Of a DNA stretch of 64,000 nucleotides, positions 25,702-34,994 are shown one piece after another. The notes below the pieces were generated by a model that did not search any database, had not been told where the DNA came from, and saw nothing but the letters and a program-made list of their open reading frames with translations. The first letter of the stretch is position 1. Each line of letters starts with the position of its first letter. The stretch is taken from positions 62,001 to 126,000 of the forward strand of contig JAQWSU010000034.1 in assembly GCA_029243025.1 (NCBI GenBank). Reading direction: 5' to 3'. This DNA is from Pirellulaceae bacterium. GTDB lineage: Bacteria > Planctomycetota > Planctomycetia > Pirellulales > Pirellulaceae. Made by a program: the position numbers and the translations under genes.

Positions 25702-26958
25702 ATGCAATCTGATATCGATGTCATCATTGTGGGTGGCGGCCTAGCCGGCCTGACCTGCGCCCATCATCTCACCAACCAGGGTCTCCGTTGTCGTCTTTTC
25801 GAGGCGAACGACCGCGTGGGTGGACGGATTTCCACTGACTTCAAGGATGGCTTCCGACTCGATCGAGGCTTTCAAGTATTCTTGACAGCGTACCCGGAAG
25901 CCCGCCGAGAGTTTGACTACGACCAATTAAATTTAAAGCGATTCGCCCCTGGTGCATTGATCCGTTACGCAGGAGCTTTCCGACGTTTCAGCGACCCTTG
26001 GCGATGCCCCCAACAGGCTATCGCCACCGCAATCTCTCCAGTTGCGACGCTCAAAGACAAACTTCGGTTGGCGAAATTTAGACGCGAAGCGGTTGGACTG
26101 TCGATCGAGCAAATTTATCATCGGCCGGAGACTACCACCCTAGAGATGTTACGACAGCGAGGATTCTCTGAAACCATCATCCAGCGTTTTTTCCGACCTT
26201 TTTTCGGCGGCGTCTTTCTAGACAATCATCTTGCGACTTCCAGCCGGATGTGCGAATTCGTCTTCCAAATGTTTTCGCGAGGTGATGCAGCGCTACCATC
26301 CAAGGGAATGGAGCAACTGCCTCTCCAACTCGCAAAACGCTTGGGAGATTCTGTCGTCCAGTTGAATTGTCCGATCACCTCGGCAAGCGAAACGGGAGTG
26401 GTCACGTCTACAGGCGAACGCCTTCAGAGTCGCGCTGTAGTCATTGCCACCGAAGCCCCGACTGCCGCGAAGTTATTGGGAACCGTCGCACCCGCTCCGG
26501 CAAGAAGTGTCCGCTGCATCTATTTTGCGGCTAACCGACCTCCAATTCGGGAGCCAATTCTCGTACTGAACGGTGATGGAATCGGCCCCATCAACAATCT
26601 CTGTGTTCCGAGCATGGTCTCAGCAGATTACGCCCCGGCAGGCAAGTCACTCGTCTCCGTCACGGTGACCGAAGAAACAGATGAAGCGTCAGAATCGCTG
26701 ATTAAGAGGCTGCGATCTCAGCTGAAAGATTGGTTCGGACCGTCAACAGACGAATGGACCCACTTACACACGTACCACGTCCGACATGCGTTACCATCCC
26801 AAGTCCCACCAGCGCTCGAGCCGGTGGAAAAACCGGCTTTCATCCGAGATGGTCTTTATATCTGCGGCGATCATTGTGACACCGCCTCCATCAACGGTGC
26901 AATCGCAGCCGGGCGGCGCGCAGCGATCGCAGCCCATTCTCACTTCGAATCAAATTGA
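25702..26958 (+). CDS. FAD-dependent amine oxidase / protoporphyrinogen-oxidase-like protein
   Basis: 418 aa. The N-terminal dinucleotide-binding motif VIIVGGGLAGLTCAHHL is followed by FEANDRVGGRISTD, the family's GG motif, and LDRGFQVFLTAYPEA. The C-terminal FAD motif is GLYICGDHCDTASINGAIAAGRRAA. Relatives are flavin oxidases acting on amines, carotenoid precursors or porphyrinogens; the substrate is unassigned. Its position between a deaminase and a photolyase, with 3 and 8 bp spacings, places it in the photo-repair operon. It is a different family member from the C-terminal domain of the photolyase fusion next door. Confidence 0.92.
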   Translation: MQSDIDVIIVGGGLAGLTCAHHLTNQGLRCRLFEANDRVGGRISTDFKDGFRLDRGFQVFLTAYPEARREFDYDQLNLKRFAPGALIRYAGAFRRFSDPWRCPQQAIATAISPVATLKDKLRLAKFRREAVGLSIEQIYHRPETTTLEMLRQRGFSETIIQRFFRPFFGGVFLDNHLATSSRMCEFVFQMFSRGDAALPSKGMEQLPLQLAKRLGDSVVQLNCPITSASETGVVTSTGERLQSRAVVIATEAPTAAKLLGTVAPAPARSVRCIYFAANRPPIREPILVLNGDGIGPINNLCVPSMVSADYAPAGKSLVSVTVTEETDEASESLIKRLRSQLKDWFGPSTDEWTHLHTYHVRHALPSQVPPALEPVEKPAFIRDGLYICGDHCDTASINGAIAAGRRAAIAAHSHFESN

Positions 26959-26966
26959 GTCGTATC

Positions 26967-28535
26967 ATGTCGACCACCAACAACTCCGCCTGCCGCAACC
27001 TCGTTATCATCCTCGGAGACCAGCTAAACCAAAACTCGTTGGCATTCGGAAATTTCGATTCCGCGCAGGATGCCGTCTGGATGGCGGAGGTCGCCGAAGA
27101 GTCGACACACGTCTGGAGCCACAAAGCACGGATTGCTGTTTTCCTTGCTGCGATGCGCCATTTTCGCGACGCGCTGCGAAAAAAAAGCTTCGTCGTCCAC
27201 TACCGCCAAATGGACGACCGCGGAAACAAGGGAACCTTGACAGCCGAACTTACCCGAATCGTCAAGAAGACAAAACCTCAGCGTTTGATTGTCGTCAAGC
27301 CGGGAGAATGGCGGGTTCAACAAGACTTAATTGAGTTAGCTGAGAGCCTTCAGCTCGAATTGGAGATCCGAACCGACCGACATTTTTTCAGCACACCGGA
27401 GGAGTTTGCTGAGCACGCAGAAGGCCGCAAGCAATTGCGACTCGAATACTTCTATCGAGAACTGAGAAGGAAACACGATGTCTTGATGGAAGGTAAGCAG
27501 CCGGAGGGTGGCAAATGGAACTACGATGCCGACAATCGGGGCTCATTCGGAAAAGAAGGACCTGGCAAACTCAAAATGCCGAAGCGATCGAATCCGGCTG
27601 AGATCACGCAGGACGTCATCGCCCTAGTAAACCGAAAGTTCTCAAAACATCCTGGCACGTTGGATAACTTCGACTGGCCCGTGACTCCGAAGCAGGCAAA
27701 AGCGACCTTGTCTGACTTTGTGAAGAATCGTCTACCAAACTTTGGCGACTATCAGGATGCGATGTGGACCAACGAGCCCTATTTGTACCACGCCAAAATT
27801 TCGGCTGCGTTGAACCTGAAATTACTCGATCCCCGTGAAGTCATCGAACAGGCGGTAGTGGCCTATCGTACCCGACAAGCTCCACTCAACAGCGTCGAGG
27901 GCTTCGTTCGACAGATCCTTGGCTGGCGTGAATACGTTCGGGGCATTTACTGGCTGTACATGCCCGAATATCTGGAACGAAACGAACTCCAAGCAAGTGA
28001 GCCATTGCCCGACTTCTACTGGACCGGGAACACCGAGATGACCTGTCTCCAGCAAACCATCCACCAAACATTGGAATACGGATACGCGCACCACATCCAA
28101 AGATTGATGGTCACCGGATTATTTGCTCTCCTACTGGGCGTGGATCCAAAAGCGGTCCACCAATGGTATCTGGCGGTTTACGTCGACGCAGTTGAGTGGG
28201 TTGAACTACCGAACTCACTTGGCATGTCACAGTTTGCCGATGGCGGCGTGATGGCCAGCAAACCCTACGTGGCCACCGGCAAGTACATACAACGAATGAG
28301 TAACTATTGCAGCAACTGCCGCTTCGATCCGGCGAAAGCCACCGGTGAGGATGCTTGCCCATTCACAACACTGTACTGGGACTTTTTGGTCCGCCACAAA
28401 GAAGAATTGACCGGTAACAATCGAATGGCCATGCAATTAAAAAACCTAACACGCAAGAAAACGAGCGAGTTAAACGAGATGCAGTTGCAGGCAACCGAGT
28501 TTCGCAGTTCACTCAAACCGGAAGCAACGGCGTAG
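26967..28535 (+). CDS. FeS-containing bacterial cryptochrome/(6-4) photolyase
   Basis: 522 aa from the ATG at 26967; the frame is open from a TTG at 26955 that overlaps the previous stop. It starts LVIILGDQLNQNSLAF, the signature of the COG3046 (FeS-BCP, PhrB/CryB) branch. The FAD domain has VEGFVRQILGWREYVRGIYW and HHIQRLMVTGLFALLLG, then VDAVEWVELPNSLGMSQFADGG. The [4Fe-4S] cysteines are visible: one in MTCLQQT and three in YCSNCRFDPAKATGEDACPF. Studied members repair (6-4) photoproducts or sense light and carry FAD plus a lumazine. Last gene of the operon, 8 bp after the amine oxidase. Confidence 0.95.
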   Translation: MSTTNNSACRNLVIILGDQLNQNSLAFGNFDSAQDAVWMAEVAEESTHVWSHKARIAVFLAAMRHFRDALRKKSFVVHYRQMDDRGNKGTLTAELTRIVKKTKPQRLIVVKPGEWRVQQDLIELAESLQLELEIRTDRHFFSTPEEFAEHAEGRKQLRLEYFYRELRRKHDVLMEGKQPEGGKWNYDADNRGSFGKEGPGKLKMPKRSNPAEITQDVIALVNRKFSKHPGTLDNFDWPVTPKQAKATLSDFVKNRLPNFGDYQDAMWTNEPYLYHAKISAALNLKLLDPREVIEQAVVAYRTRQAPLNSVEGFVRQILGWREYVRGIYWLYMPEYLERNELQASEPLPDFYWTGNTEMTCLQQTIHQTLEYGYAHHIQRLMVTGLFALLLGVDPKAVHQWYLAVYVDAVEWVELPNSLGMSQFADGGVMASKPYVATGKYIQRMSNYCSNCRFDPAKATGEDACPFTTLYWDFLVRHKEELTGNNRMAMQLKNLTRKKTSELNEMQLQATEFRSSLKPEATA

Positions 28536-29127
28536 TTCCAGACAGGTTGAATCGCCGGAACGGGGTCCCGCCAACAAATGATGCGAACATCCGGATGAGC
28601 GAGTAAAAGACAGCCGACGCGACAAAAGCCTATCGAACGACCAACCCGCGATTTTCGTTGGCGCGATAATTGACTGGTCCGAACATCTGAGCCGCCCATT
28701 TTCAGATCGCGCGTCCGAGGCCATCTTGCCCTGCGGTTGCCATCGACGTGCCTAAGGACTCGCCGCATCATTCCACCAGAACGAAATGCAAATAGTCGAG
28801 CCCAACGAACCATTGTTCACGGCAGGCGGATTCGCACCAACATTCGCACCAACATTCGTTCGGGCATTCGCTCGGGCATTCGCTCGGGGCCACTCATTGA
28901 ACCTGCAGTCAAATGCATTCGGCCCAAGTCTCAGGACTTGGCAAGCTGCTGATGCCTCCAACGGAAAGGGCCGACAGCAGGCACGATCATAACGTTCCTA
29001 GCGAAAATCCGTACGAACGTCGTTTTTCGTCCGCACAAAATGGAATCCGCCTTCGTTCGGGCAATCATGGGCGGCGGCCCAGGAAGATTGCTGCCAGCTT
29101 ATCCGAAAGACAACCTAAAATTGGTGT
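28536..29127. other. Intergenic region with 12-bp tandem repeats
   Basis: No supported gene. Frames crossing 28740-28960 on both strands are artefacts of the 12-bp repeat array (they read IRSGIRSG or ANARANA). No clear terminator after the photolyase stop. Confidence 0.55.
28830..28889 (+). repeat. 12-bp tandem repeat, five units
   Basis: Five consecutive units: ATTCGCACCAAC twice, ATTCGTTCGGGC, ATTCGCTCGGGC and ATTCGCTCGGGG. All start ATTCG and the unit length is constant. The array is non-coding, about 240 bp upstream of the sulfotransferase-like gene. Confidence 0.9.
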
Positions 29128-29949
29128 ATGGCCAAATCAATTCAAAAACGAAACCTCTATCTTTGCGGTGGCCTGCAAGGCAGCGGTTCGAGCCTTGTGT
29201 CATGGTGTTTCCTGCAACGCCATGATCTGAATGGCATTTTTGACACCGCACACGACATGGTCCCGAAGCTTCCAGATCTTCCGGGTTCGATTCACACTTG
29301 GTGTAAGATCACGACCTGTTGTTTTCGCATCTCCGAACTGAAGGATTACTATGCGAGTCTTGGTTGGACCGTCAGGCCGATTCTGGTCACGCGTGACGTT
29401 CGAGAAGTTTGGTCGTCCTTGCAGAACAAGCAGTACGGTCGAAATGCCACAACCGCAGAGGATCCGCCGCTACGCTTGCGCATGTTGCGATTTCTTTCCG
29501 ACTGGCAAATTGCCGTTGAAGAAGGCTGGACCACCATTCGATACGAATCCCTCCTCTCCAACCCGCAGCAAACACTTACTTCCACCTGCGATTCCCTGGA
29601 ACTGCTTTGGGACCAGGGGATGATTGATTGGCCAAAGCACCGAGACGAAATTGCAGACGCACGTTACGGCAATGTAAATTTCCTTGCGTCACGAACAAAA
29701 GGTTTATTGGAGACAATTGATTTAAAACATTCGGGGCAATTGAAAGGTGCGATCGCCGAAGCCGACTTAGGCTGGCTCGAGGAAACTTTCGCCAAATACA
29801 ATCTCGCATGCAACTATCCCGATAAGCGGATCCCCCTCGAGAGTCCACACGGATACGCAGTTGCGGATTTCGAAGCCTCCCGCCGATCCGAGTGGACCCG
29901 TAAGGCAAACCATCAAACCTGGTTGCATCGGATCGGCCTACGACGGTAG
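29128..29949 (+). CDS. Sulfotransferase-family protein
   Basis: 273 aa, cytosolic. The N-terminus LYLCGGLQGSGSSLVSW resembles the 5'-phosphosulfate loop that binds the PAPS donor, and RPILVTRDVREVWSSLQ looks like the 3'-phosphate site with its Arg. RYESLLSNPQQTL is also typical of the family. Sulfotransferases move sulfate from PAPS to sugars, lipids or peptides; the acceptor is unknown. A link to sulfated polysaccharide metabolism is possible given the sulfatase in this window, but it is distant. The ribosome site is weak. Confidence 0.82.
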   Translation: MAKSIQKRNLYLCGGLQGSGSSLVSWCFLQRHDLNGIFDTAHDMVPKLPDLPGSIHTWCKITTCCFRISELKDYYASLGWTVRPILVTRDVREVWSSLQNKQYGRNATTAEDPPLRLRMLRFLSDWQIAVEEGWTTIRYESLLSNPQQTLTSTCDSLELLWDQGMIDWPKHRDEIADARYGNVNFLASRTKGLLETIDLKHSGQLKGAIAEADLGWLEETFAKYNLACNYPDKRIPLESPHGYAVADFEASRRSEWTRKANHQTWLHRIGLRR

Positions 29950-30086
29950 GCTATTGCCATCCACCCACTCGAAATCAACAGACGGCGAAAACTACGAGTC
30001 TGCCTCGGCTCGACTGCCTTTCGAGCCAACCGTGCTGCGAACATCAGATCATCGCTCGTCGCCAATCACAATCGGAGCAAGCCACC

Positions 30087-30986
30087 ATGTCAAGCACGTA
30101 TCAGGTGGCAGCAATCGGCGAAATGCTTTGGGATATTTTTCCGAGCGGACCGCGATTCGGTGGCGCCCCCGCCAATTTCGCTTGCAGCCTCGCCAACCTC
30201 AGCGGCCCCCAAACGCATGTGTCGTTGATAAGTGCTGCCGGCAACGACCCGTTGGGAAGGGAGGCCATTTCGTCGCTCCAGCTTCATGGCGTTGACACGG
30301 AACGTGTCAAGGTCCTGCCCCAACCCACAGGCAAAGTGCTGATCGAATTGGATCAGGACGGTCGGGCGACCTACGAGTTTGCGTCAGACACTGCCTGGGA
30401 CAACCTACCCTGGTCCGAGGATCTGCTCACGTTCGCCGAAAGCTTAGATGCTGTATATTTTGGCACGCTAGGCCAACGGGACAACGTGTCTCGCGACACG
30501 ATCCTGCGTTTCCTCAACGCTACCCAGGAACAAACCTTTCGAATTTTCGACCTCAATCTGCGGCCGCCCTTCATCAATGACGGTCATATCCTAGCCTCGA
30601 TTGAAGCTGCCAATGTCCTCAAGCTAAATGACGAGGAGCTACCTATCCTTGCTCAACTCTGCAGGATCACCGGTTCCGACCGCCGAATACTCGAGCAGCT
30701 CGCGGATCGCTTTCAGTTTCGGGCGATTGCATTAACACGCGGTGCAGAGGGCGCCTTTCTACTACGGGGATCCGAATGGGACGACCGTCCAGCAGCGATC
30801 ACTAGAATTGTCGATACGGTGGGCGCTGGTGACGCGTACACAGCCGCTCTTGTGATGGGACTTCTTCGCAACGATCCTCTCTCCATTATCAACGAAAAGG
30901 CGTGTACGGTTGCCGAATTCGTCTGCACCCAGGCGGGCGCAACTCCACACCTCCCCGCCGCAATCACGAAAATTCGCCCAAATTAA
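30087..30986 (+). CDS. PfkB-family carbohydrate kinase (fructokinase-like)
   Basis: 299 aa, normal length. Signature 1 is present in FGGAPANFACSLANLSG, and the C-terminal signature is DTVGAGDAYTAALVMGLL with the catalytic Asp and anion-hole GAGD. The middle includes VKVLPQPTGKVLIELDQDG and FDLNLRPPFINDG, as in fructokinases and related sugar kinases. It phosphorylates a sugar with ATP; fructose is the likely but unproven substrate. The start AIGEMLWDIFPSGPRFGG is typical. GGAG lies about 13 nt before the ATG. It stands alone, 137 bp after the sulfotransferase. Confidence 0.93.
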   Translation: MSSTYQVAAIGEMLWDIFPSGPRFGGAPANFACSLANLSGPQTHVSLISAAGNDPLGREAISSLQLHGVDTERVKVLPQPTGKVLIELDQDGRATYEFASDTAWDNLPWSEDLLTFAESLDAVYFGTLGQRDNVSRDTILRFLNATQEQTFRIFDLNLRPPFINDGHILASIEAANVLKLNDEELPILAQLCRITGSDRRILEQLADRFQFRAIALTRGAEGAFLLRGSEWDDRPAAITRIVDTVGAGDAYTAALVMGLLRNDPLSIINEKACTVAEFVCTQAGATPHLPAAITKIRPN

Positions 30987-31165
30987 CGGCAGTCGGCGAT
31001 CAACAGTCCGCACCTGATCCGGCGAGCGATATTTCGCAACAATCCGGCCCCTTCAGCGCCCTACTCTTTTCGTGATGACTCCTCTGAGAAGCGCTATCAG
31101 CTCCTCCAAAGGTTCTCACCGTCCTGTCGTTGAAAACAGACCATTAACAAAACAATTTCATGTAC

Positions 31166-31200
31166 AATATCACCCATGAATATCACCCATGAATATCACC
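31166..31200 (+). repeat. 13-bp tandem repeat at the PSD1 gene start
   Basis: AATATCACCCATG occurs at 31166-31178 and 31179-31191, with a partial third unit to 31200. Each unit brings an ATG in a different frame (31176, 31189), so unit number would change which upstream ATG is in frame. Confidence 0.85.
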
Positions 31201-31229
31201 GCCTGATCACTTACACACGAGTCACGCGT

Positions 31230-33503
31230 ATGTTTCGTCCCCGACTTGCACTGTTGCCGAGCGTTTTCATTTGCGTCGCATTCTGGCTGCATGGGGTCTT
31301 CGCTCAAGAAACCAACTTGAAGGCGAACCATGCGGAAAATATGAAGCAGGGGACAAGAATATTCAAAGAGGATGTTCGTGCGATTCTGACCGAACACTGT
31401 GTAAAGTGTCACAACGCAAAATCCGCGAAAGCGGACTTCGACCTGTCTTCTCGCACAGCCTTAGTTGCATCAGGTCACCTTGGAGATTCTGCCGAAAACA
31501 GCCCGCTACTGAAACTGGTCCAACATCGGGAAGAACCCCATATGCCTCTGAAGGCACCCAAACTTGCCGCGGAGGAGATTGACGCCATCGCGAGATGGAT
31601 CGACCTGGGTGCACCGTATGCCCAACCGTTGATCGCTGGGCGCACCGAGCCAGCGACCACAAGGATCACGGAGGACGATCGTAACTTTTGGTCCTTTGCA
31701 CCGCTCGAGCGTCCAGCCGTGCCGCACGTCGTGGATTCTGATTGGTGCCGCACGGCGATCGACCATTTCATCCTGTCCCGTTTGCGTGACGAGGAAATTG
31801 CACCGAACCCTTGCACGCAACCGCAGCTTCTCATCCGTCGCGCCTATTACGGCCTCCTGGGTCTTCCACCCACGACGCAGGAGATCGACCAATTCACTCG
31901 GGACAGCAGTCCTGCTGCGTACGATCGCCTGATCGTACGATTATTGAACTCACGTCATTACGGCGAACGTTGGGCACGACATTGGTTGGACATTGCTCGC
32001 TTTGCCGAAAGCACGGGTTTCGAACATGACGATGACCGCCCCCATGCGTACCACTATCGGGATTTTGTCATCAAGGCATTCAACCAGGATTTGCCGTTCG
32101 ATCAGTTCATTCGCTGGCAATTAGCAGGCGATGAATTGGCTCCGGACAATCCATTGGCCATGATGGCAACCGGTTTTCTTGGCGCGGGTCCCTCGGTGTC
32201 TCAATTAACAGAAGCTGAATTCGAATCAGCGAGGTACGATGAAATCGATGATATGGTAACCAACACGGGTATCGCATTCCTCGGTCTATCCATCGGCTGC
32301 GCGCGATGCCATGATCACAAGTACGACCCGATTCCAGCTGCGGACTACTACGCAGTGGCCGCGACGTTTGCCAAAACAGTACGAAGCGAAGTCGAGATGC
32401 CGGTCGAACCGGCGTCGCCAGCGGTTCCCGTTCAAATCACCGCCGACGGATTTACCCCTATCCGCAATCACGCTCACGATCGCGGATACCCCTACTTCTA
32501 CGAGCACGTGCATTTTCTTCGTCGTGGCGATGTTGACCAAAAAGAGCAGGTGTGTCAGCCCGGCTTCGTGCAAGTTCTTCAACGCGGCAATCCACTGCAC
32601 AAAGGCTGGCAGGTCCAAATTCCTGCAGGCTGGAAACGATCCGACTTTCATCGCGCGACGTTGGCAGGATGGATCACGGACCCGAATCACGGTGCGGGAC
32701 ATCTCGCCGCGAGGGTGATCGTCAATCGACTTTGGCAGCACCACTTCGGGCAAGGCTTGGTTGCCACACCGAATGACTTTGGCTTGCAAGGGGAACGTCC
32801 GACACATCCCGCACTACTCGATTGGCTCGCGTGTGAATTGATCGATCACCAGTGGAGTCTAAAACATATTCATCGACTGATCATGAACAGCGCGGTCTAT
32901 TGCCAGAACGACTCCTTCGACGAAGTACGAGGCAAACTGGACCCTGGCAATCTGCTTCACTGGCGACGATCTCCACGGCGCCTTGAGGCAGAGGCAATTC
33001 GCGACGCGATGCTATTTGTTTCTGGCCAACTCGATACCACGATGTACGGGCCTGGCAGCTTGGACGAACGGATGCGCCGTCGCAGCATTTATTTCACCAT
33101 CAAGCGGAGCAAACTGATACCAACCATGATGTTATTCGACTGGCCTGAGCACTTGGTAAGCATTGGGCAACGTCCTGTCACCACCACAGCTCCGCAAGCA
33201 CTGTCCTTCATGAACAATAACAACACCCGATCGCAGGCAGAAAGCTTTGCCGACTACCTGCAAAGTAAATACCTCCCAATCAAAGCAGGGCAACCGGTCA
33301 ATTGGCAACAGGCTATCGAACAAACCTATCGCATCGCCTACGCACGTCCCGTAAGCTCCGCCGAAGCCACGCAAGCGACAGCCTTCCTCAATCGTCAATT
33401 GGCACTTTACGATCAAGCAGAAGCGACCACCGGTGTGCGACTGGCGTTAACTGATTTTTCTCAAATGATCTTTAGCAGCAGTGAGTTTCTCTACATTCGT
33501 TGA
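31230..33503 (+). CDS. PSCyt1/DUF1549/DUF1553 planctomycete protein
   Basis: 757 aa from the ATG at 31230; I prefer this to the in-frame ATG at 31176 because it gives a compact signal peptide (MFRPRLALLPSVFICVAFW, cleavage after VFAQ). A planctomycete cytochrome-c-like domain follows with ILTEHCVKCHNAKS, the CxxCH haem site. DUF1549 shows in GERWARHWLDIARFAESTGF and DQFIRWQLAGDELAP, and a second CARCH follows in LGLSIGCARCHDHKYDPI. DUF1553 occupies the C-terminal third (VIVNRLWQHHFGQGLV; PRRLEAEAIRDAML). Rather short for the family because the usual insert between the two DUFs is small. The gene is 24 bp upstream of DUF1501, its constant partner. Role unknown; proposed in periplasmic polymer catabolism or redox. 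Confidence 0.94.
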   Translation: MFRPRLALLPSVFICVAFWLHGVFAQETNLKANHAENMKQGTRIFKEDVRAILTEHCVKCHNAKSAKADFDLSSRTALVASGHLGDSAENSPLLKLVQHREEPHMPLKAPKLAAEEIDAIARWIDLGAPYAQPLIAGRTEPATTRITEDDRNFWSFAPLERPAVPHVVDSDWCRTAIDHFILSRLRDEEIAPNPCTQPQLLIRRAYYGLLGLPPTTQEIDQFTRDSSPAAYDRLIVRLLNSRHYGERWARHWLDIARFAESTGFEHDDDRPHAYHYRDFVIKAFNQDLPFDQFIRWQLAGDELAPDNPLAMMATGFLGAGPSVSQLTEAEFESARYDEIDDMVTNTGIAFLGLSIGCARCHDHKYDPIPAADYYAVAATFAKTVRSEVEMPVEPASPAVPVQITADGFTPIRNHAHDRGYPYFYEHVHFLRRGDVDQKEQVCQPGFVQVLQRGNPLHKGWQVQIPAGWKRSDFHRATLAGWITDPNHGAGHLAARVIVNRLWQHHFGQGLVATPNDFGLQGERPTHPALLDWLACELIDHQWSLKHIHRLIMNSAVYCQNDSFDEVRGKLDPGNLLHWRRSPRRLEAEAIRDAMLFVSGQLDTTMYGPGSLDERMRRRSIYFTIKRSKLIPTMMLFDWPEHLVSIGQRPVTTTAPQALSFMNNNNTRSQAESFADYLQSKYLPIKAGQPVNWQQAIEQTYRIAYARPVSSAEATQATAFLNRQLALYDQAEATTGVRLALTDFSQMIFSSSEFLYIR

Positions 33504-33527
33504 TGCAGGACAAAAAACCAAACTGTC

Positions 33528-34994
33528 ATGACCATTTCCCCCACAAACCCTGCCATGCCATCCCGTCGCCAGATTTTACGGCAAGCGGGCTGCGGCGCTG
33601 GCCTACTCGGTTTAGCAACTCTCCTGCAAGACGAAGGACTGCTCGCGCAGCCCGCCTTGAATTCTCAGTCCCCCATGAACAGGCGACCGTCACATTTCCC
33701 GGCTGCCGCCAAACGCGTGATCTGGATCTTTGTGAATGGAGGCCCCAGCCACATTGACACATGGGACTACAAACCCAAGCTCGAAGGTTGGCATGGAAAA
33801 TCGATCCATCAATTTGATTCCGGGTTTAAAAACACCACAGGATTTTTCAAAAATGCAGTTGGCCATTTGATGAAGTCGCCGTTTCAATTCACGGCTCGGG
33901 GTGAATCCGGCAAAATGGTCTCGACGATCTTTCCATACCTTGGTCAACATGTCGACAAGATGGCCTTTATCCACTCGGGCTACAGTGAATCCAATAACCA
34001 TTCAACCGCGCTGTTTAAAATGAACTGTGGCATGCCACGGATGGGCTTCCCCTGCCTGGGCGCTTGGGTGACTTACGGTCTGGGCAGCCTGAGTCGTGAC
34101 CTACCTGGTTTTGTCGTGATGAGCGACCCGCAGGGCCGTGGGCTCCCCAAGGCCCATGCGGCTAATTGGACGGCCGGTTTTCTACCAGGCGTCTATCAAG
34201 GAACTCATCTCAAACCCCAAGGACAGCCAATTGACAATCTGCAGCTACCCGACGGACTGACCACTGAGGCACAACAAAGCCAATTAGATTTCCTGAAGCA
34301 AACGAACCTGGCCCACCTTCGCTCCCATCTCGCTTCACCGGAGCTGGACGCGCGAATCGAGAGTTTTGAGCTCGCGTATCGCATGCAGTCCGCGGCGCCC
34401 GAGGCACTCGATATTGCTTCGGAACCGAACCACGTCCAAGAAATGTATGGAATGCAGTACGAACACAGCAGGCCGTTTGGCCAGCAATGCCTGATGGCCC
34501 GTCGCCTCGTTGAACGCGGAGTGCGTTTCGTGCAGATCTATTCGGGAGGAAATGAAAACCAACGATCCTGGGACGGCCATATCGACATTCAAGGAAACCA
34601 TCGGCAGTTTGCCGGGGAAACGGACCAACCCGTCGCTGGCCTGCTTTCTGATTTACAACAACGAGGCATGCTCGACGACACTCTGGTTATCTGGTGCGGC
34701 GAATTCGGTCGACTACCGGTTGCACAAAAAGCGAACAAGCCTGGACGCGACCACAATCCGCACTGTTTTTCGGCGTGGCTCGCGGGCGGAGGAATTCGTG
34801 GCGGCGTGAGCTACGGATCCTCTGACGATGTCGGCTACAAGGCAGCAATCGATCCAGTCAATGTCAACGACCTGCATGCCACGATTTTGCATTTACTGGG
34901 CATGGACCACACTCGCCTCACCTATCGACATAACGGACGGGACTATCGTTTGACTGATGTGGCGGGTAAGGTTCTCGCCCCGATCATCGCTTAA
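33528..34994 (+). CDS. Tat-exported DUF1501 protein
   Basis: 488 aa. The N-terminus has a twin-arginine signal (SRRQILRQAGCGAGLLGLA). The body has DUF1501/alkaline-phosphatase-superfamily features: VIWIFVNGGPSHIDTWDYKP, MAFIHSGYSESNNHSTAL, LMARRLVERGVRFVQIYSGG, TLVIWCGEFGRLP and GRDHNPHCFSAWLAGGGI, with His and Asp arranged like metal ligands of that superfamily. No enzyme activity is established for the family. It always accompanies DUF1549/DUF1553 genes in planctomycetes, as here. Another Met nine codons in is equally near the Tat motif. Confidence 0.94.
   Translation: MTISPTNPAMPSRRQILRQAGCGAGLLGLATLLQDEGLLAQPALNSQSPMNRRPSHFPAAAKRVIWIFVNGGPSHIDTWDYKPKLEGWHGKSIHQFDSGFKNTTGFFKNAVGHLMKSPFQFTARGESGKMVSTIFPYLGQHVDKMAFIHSGYSESNNHSTALFKMNCGMPRMGFPCLGAWVTYGLGSLSRDLPGFVVMSDPQGRGLPKAHAANWTAGFLPGVYQGTHLKPQGQPIDNLQLPDGLTTEAQQSQLDFLKQTNLAHLRSHLASPELDARIESFELAYRMQSAAPEALDIASEPNHVQEMYGMQYEHSRPFGQQCLMARRLVERGVRFVQIYSGGNENQRSWDGHIDIQGNHRQFAGETDQPVAGLLSDLQQRGMLDDTLVIWCGEFGRLPVAQKANKPGRDHNPHCFSAWLAGGGIRGGVSYGSSDDVGYKAAIDPVNVNDLHATILHLLGMDHTRLTYRHNGRDYRLTDVAGKVLAPIIA

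Noticed and set aside
28737-28961. Frames on both strands reading IRSGIRSG or ANARANA repeats
   Set aside because: They are translations of the 12-bp tandem repeat array, not genes.
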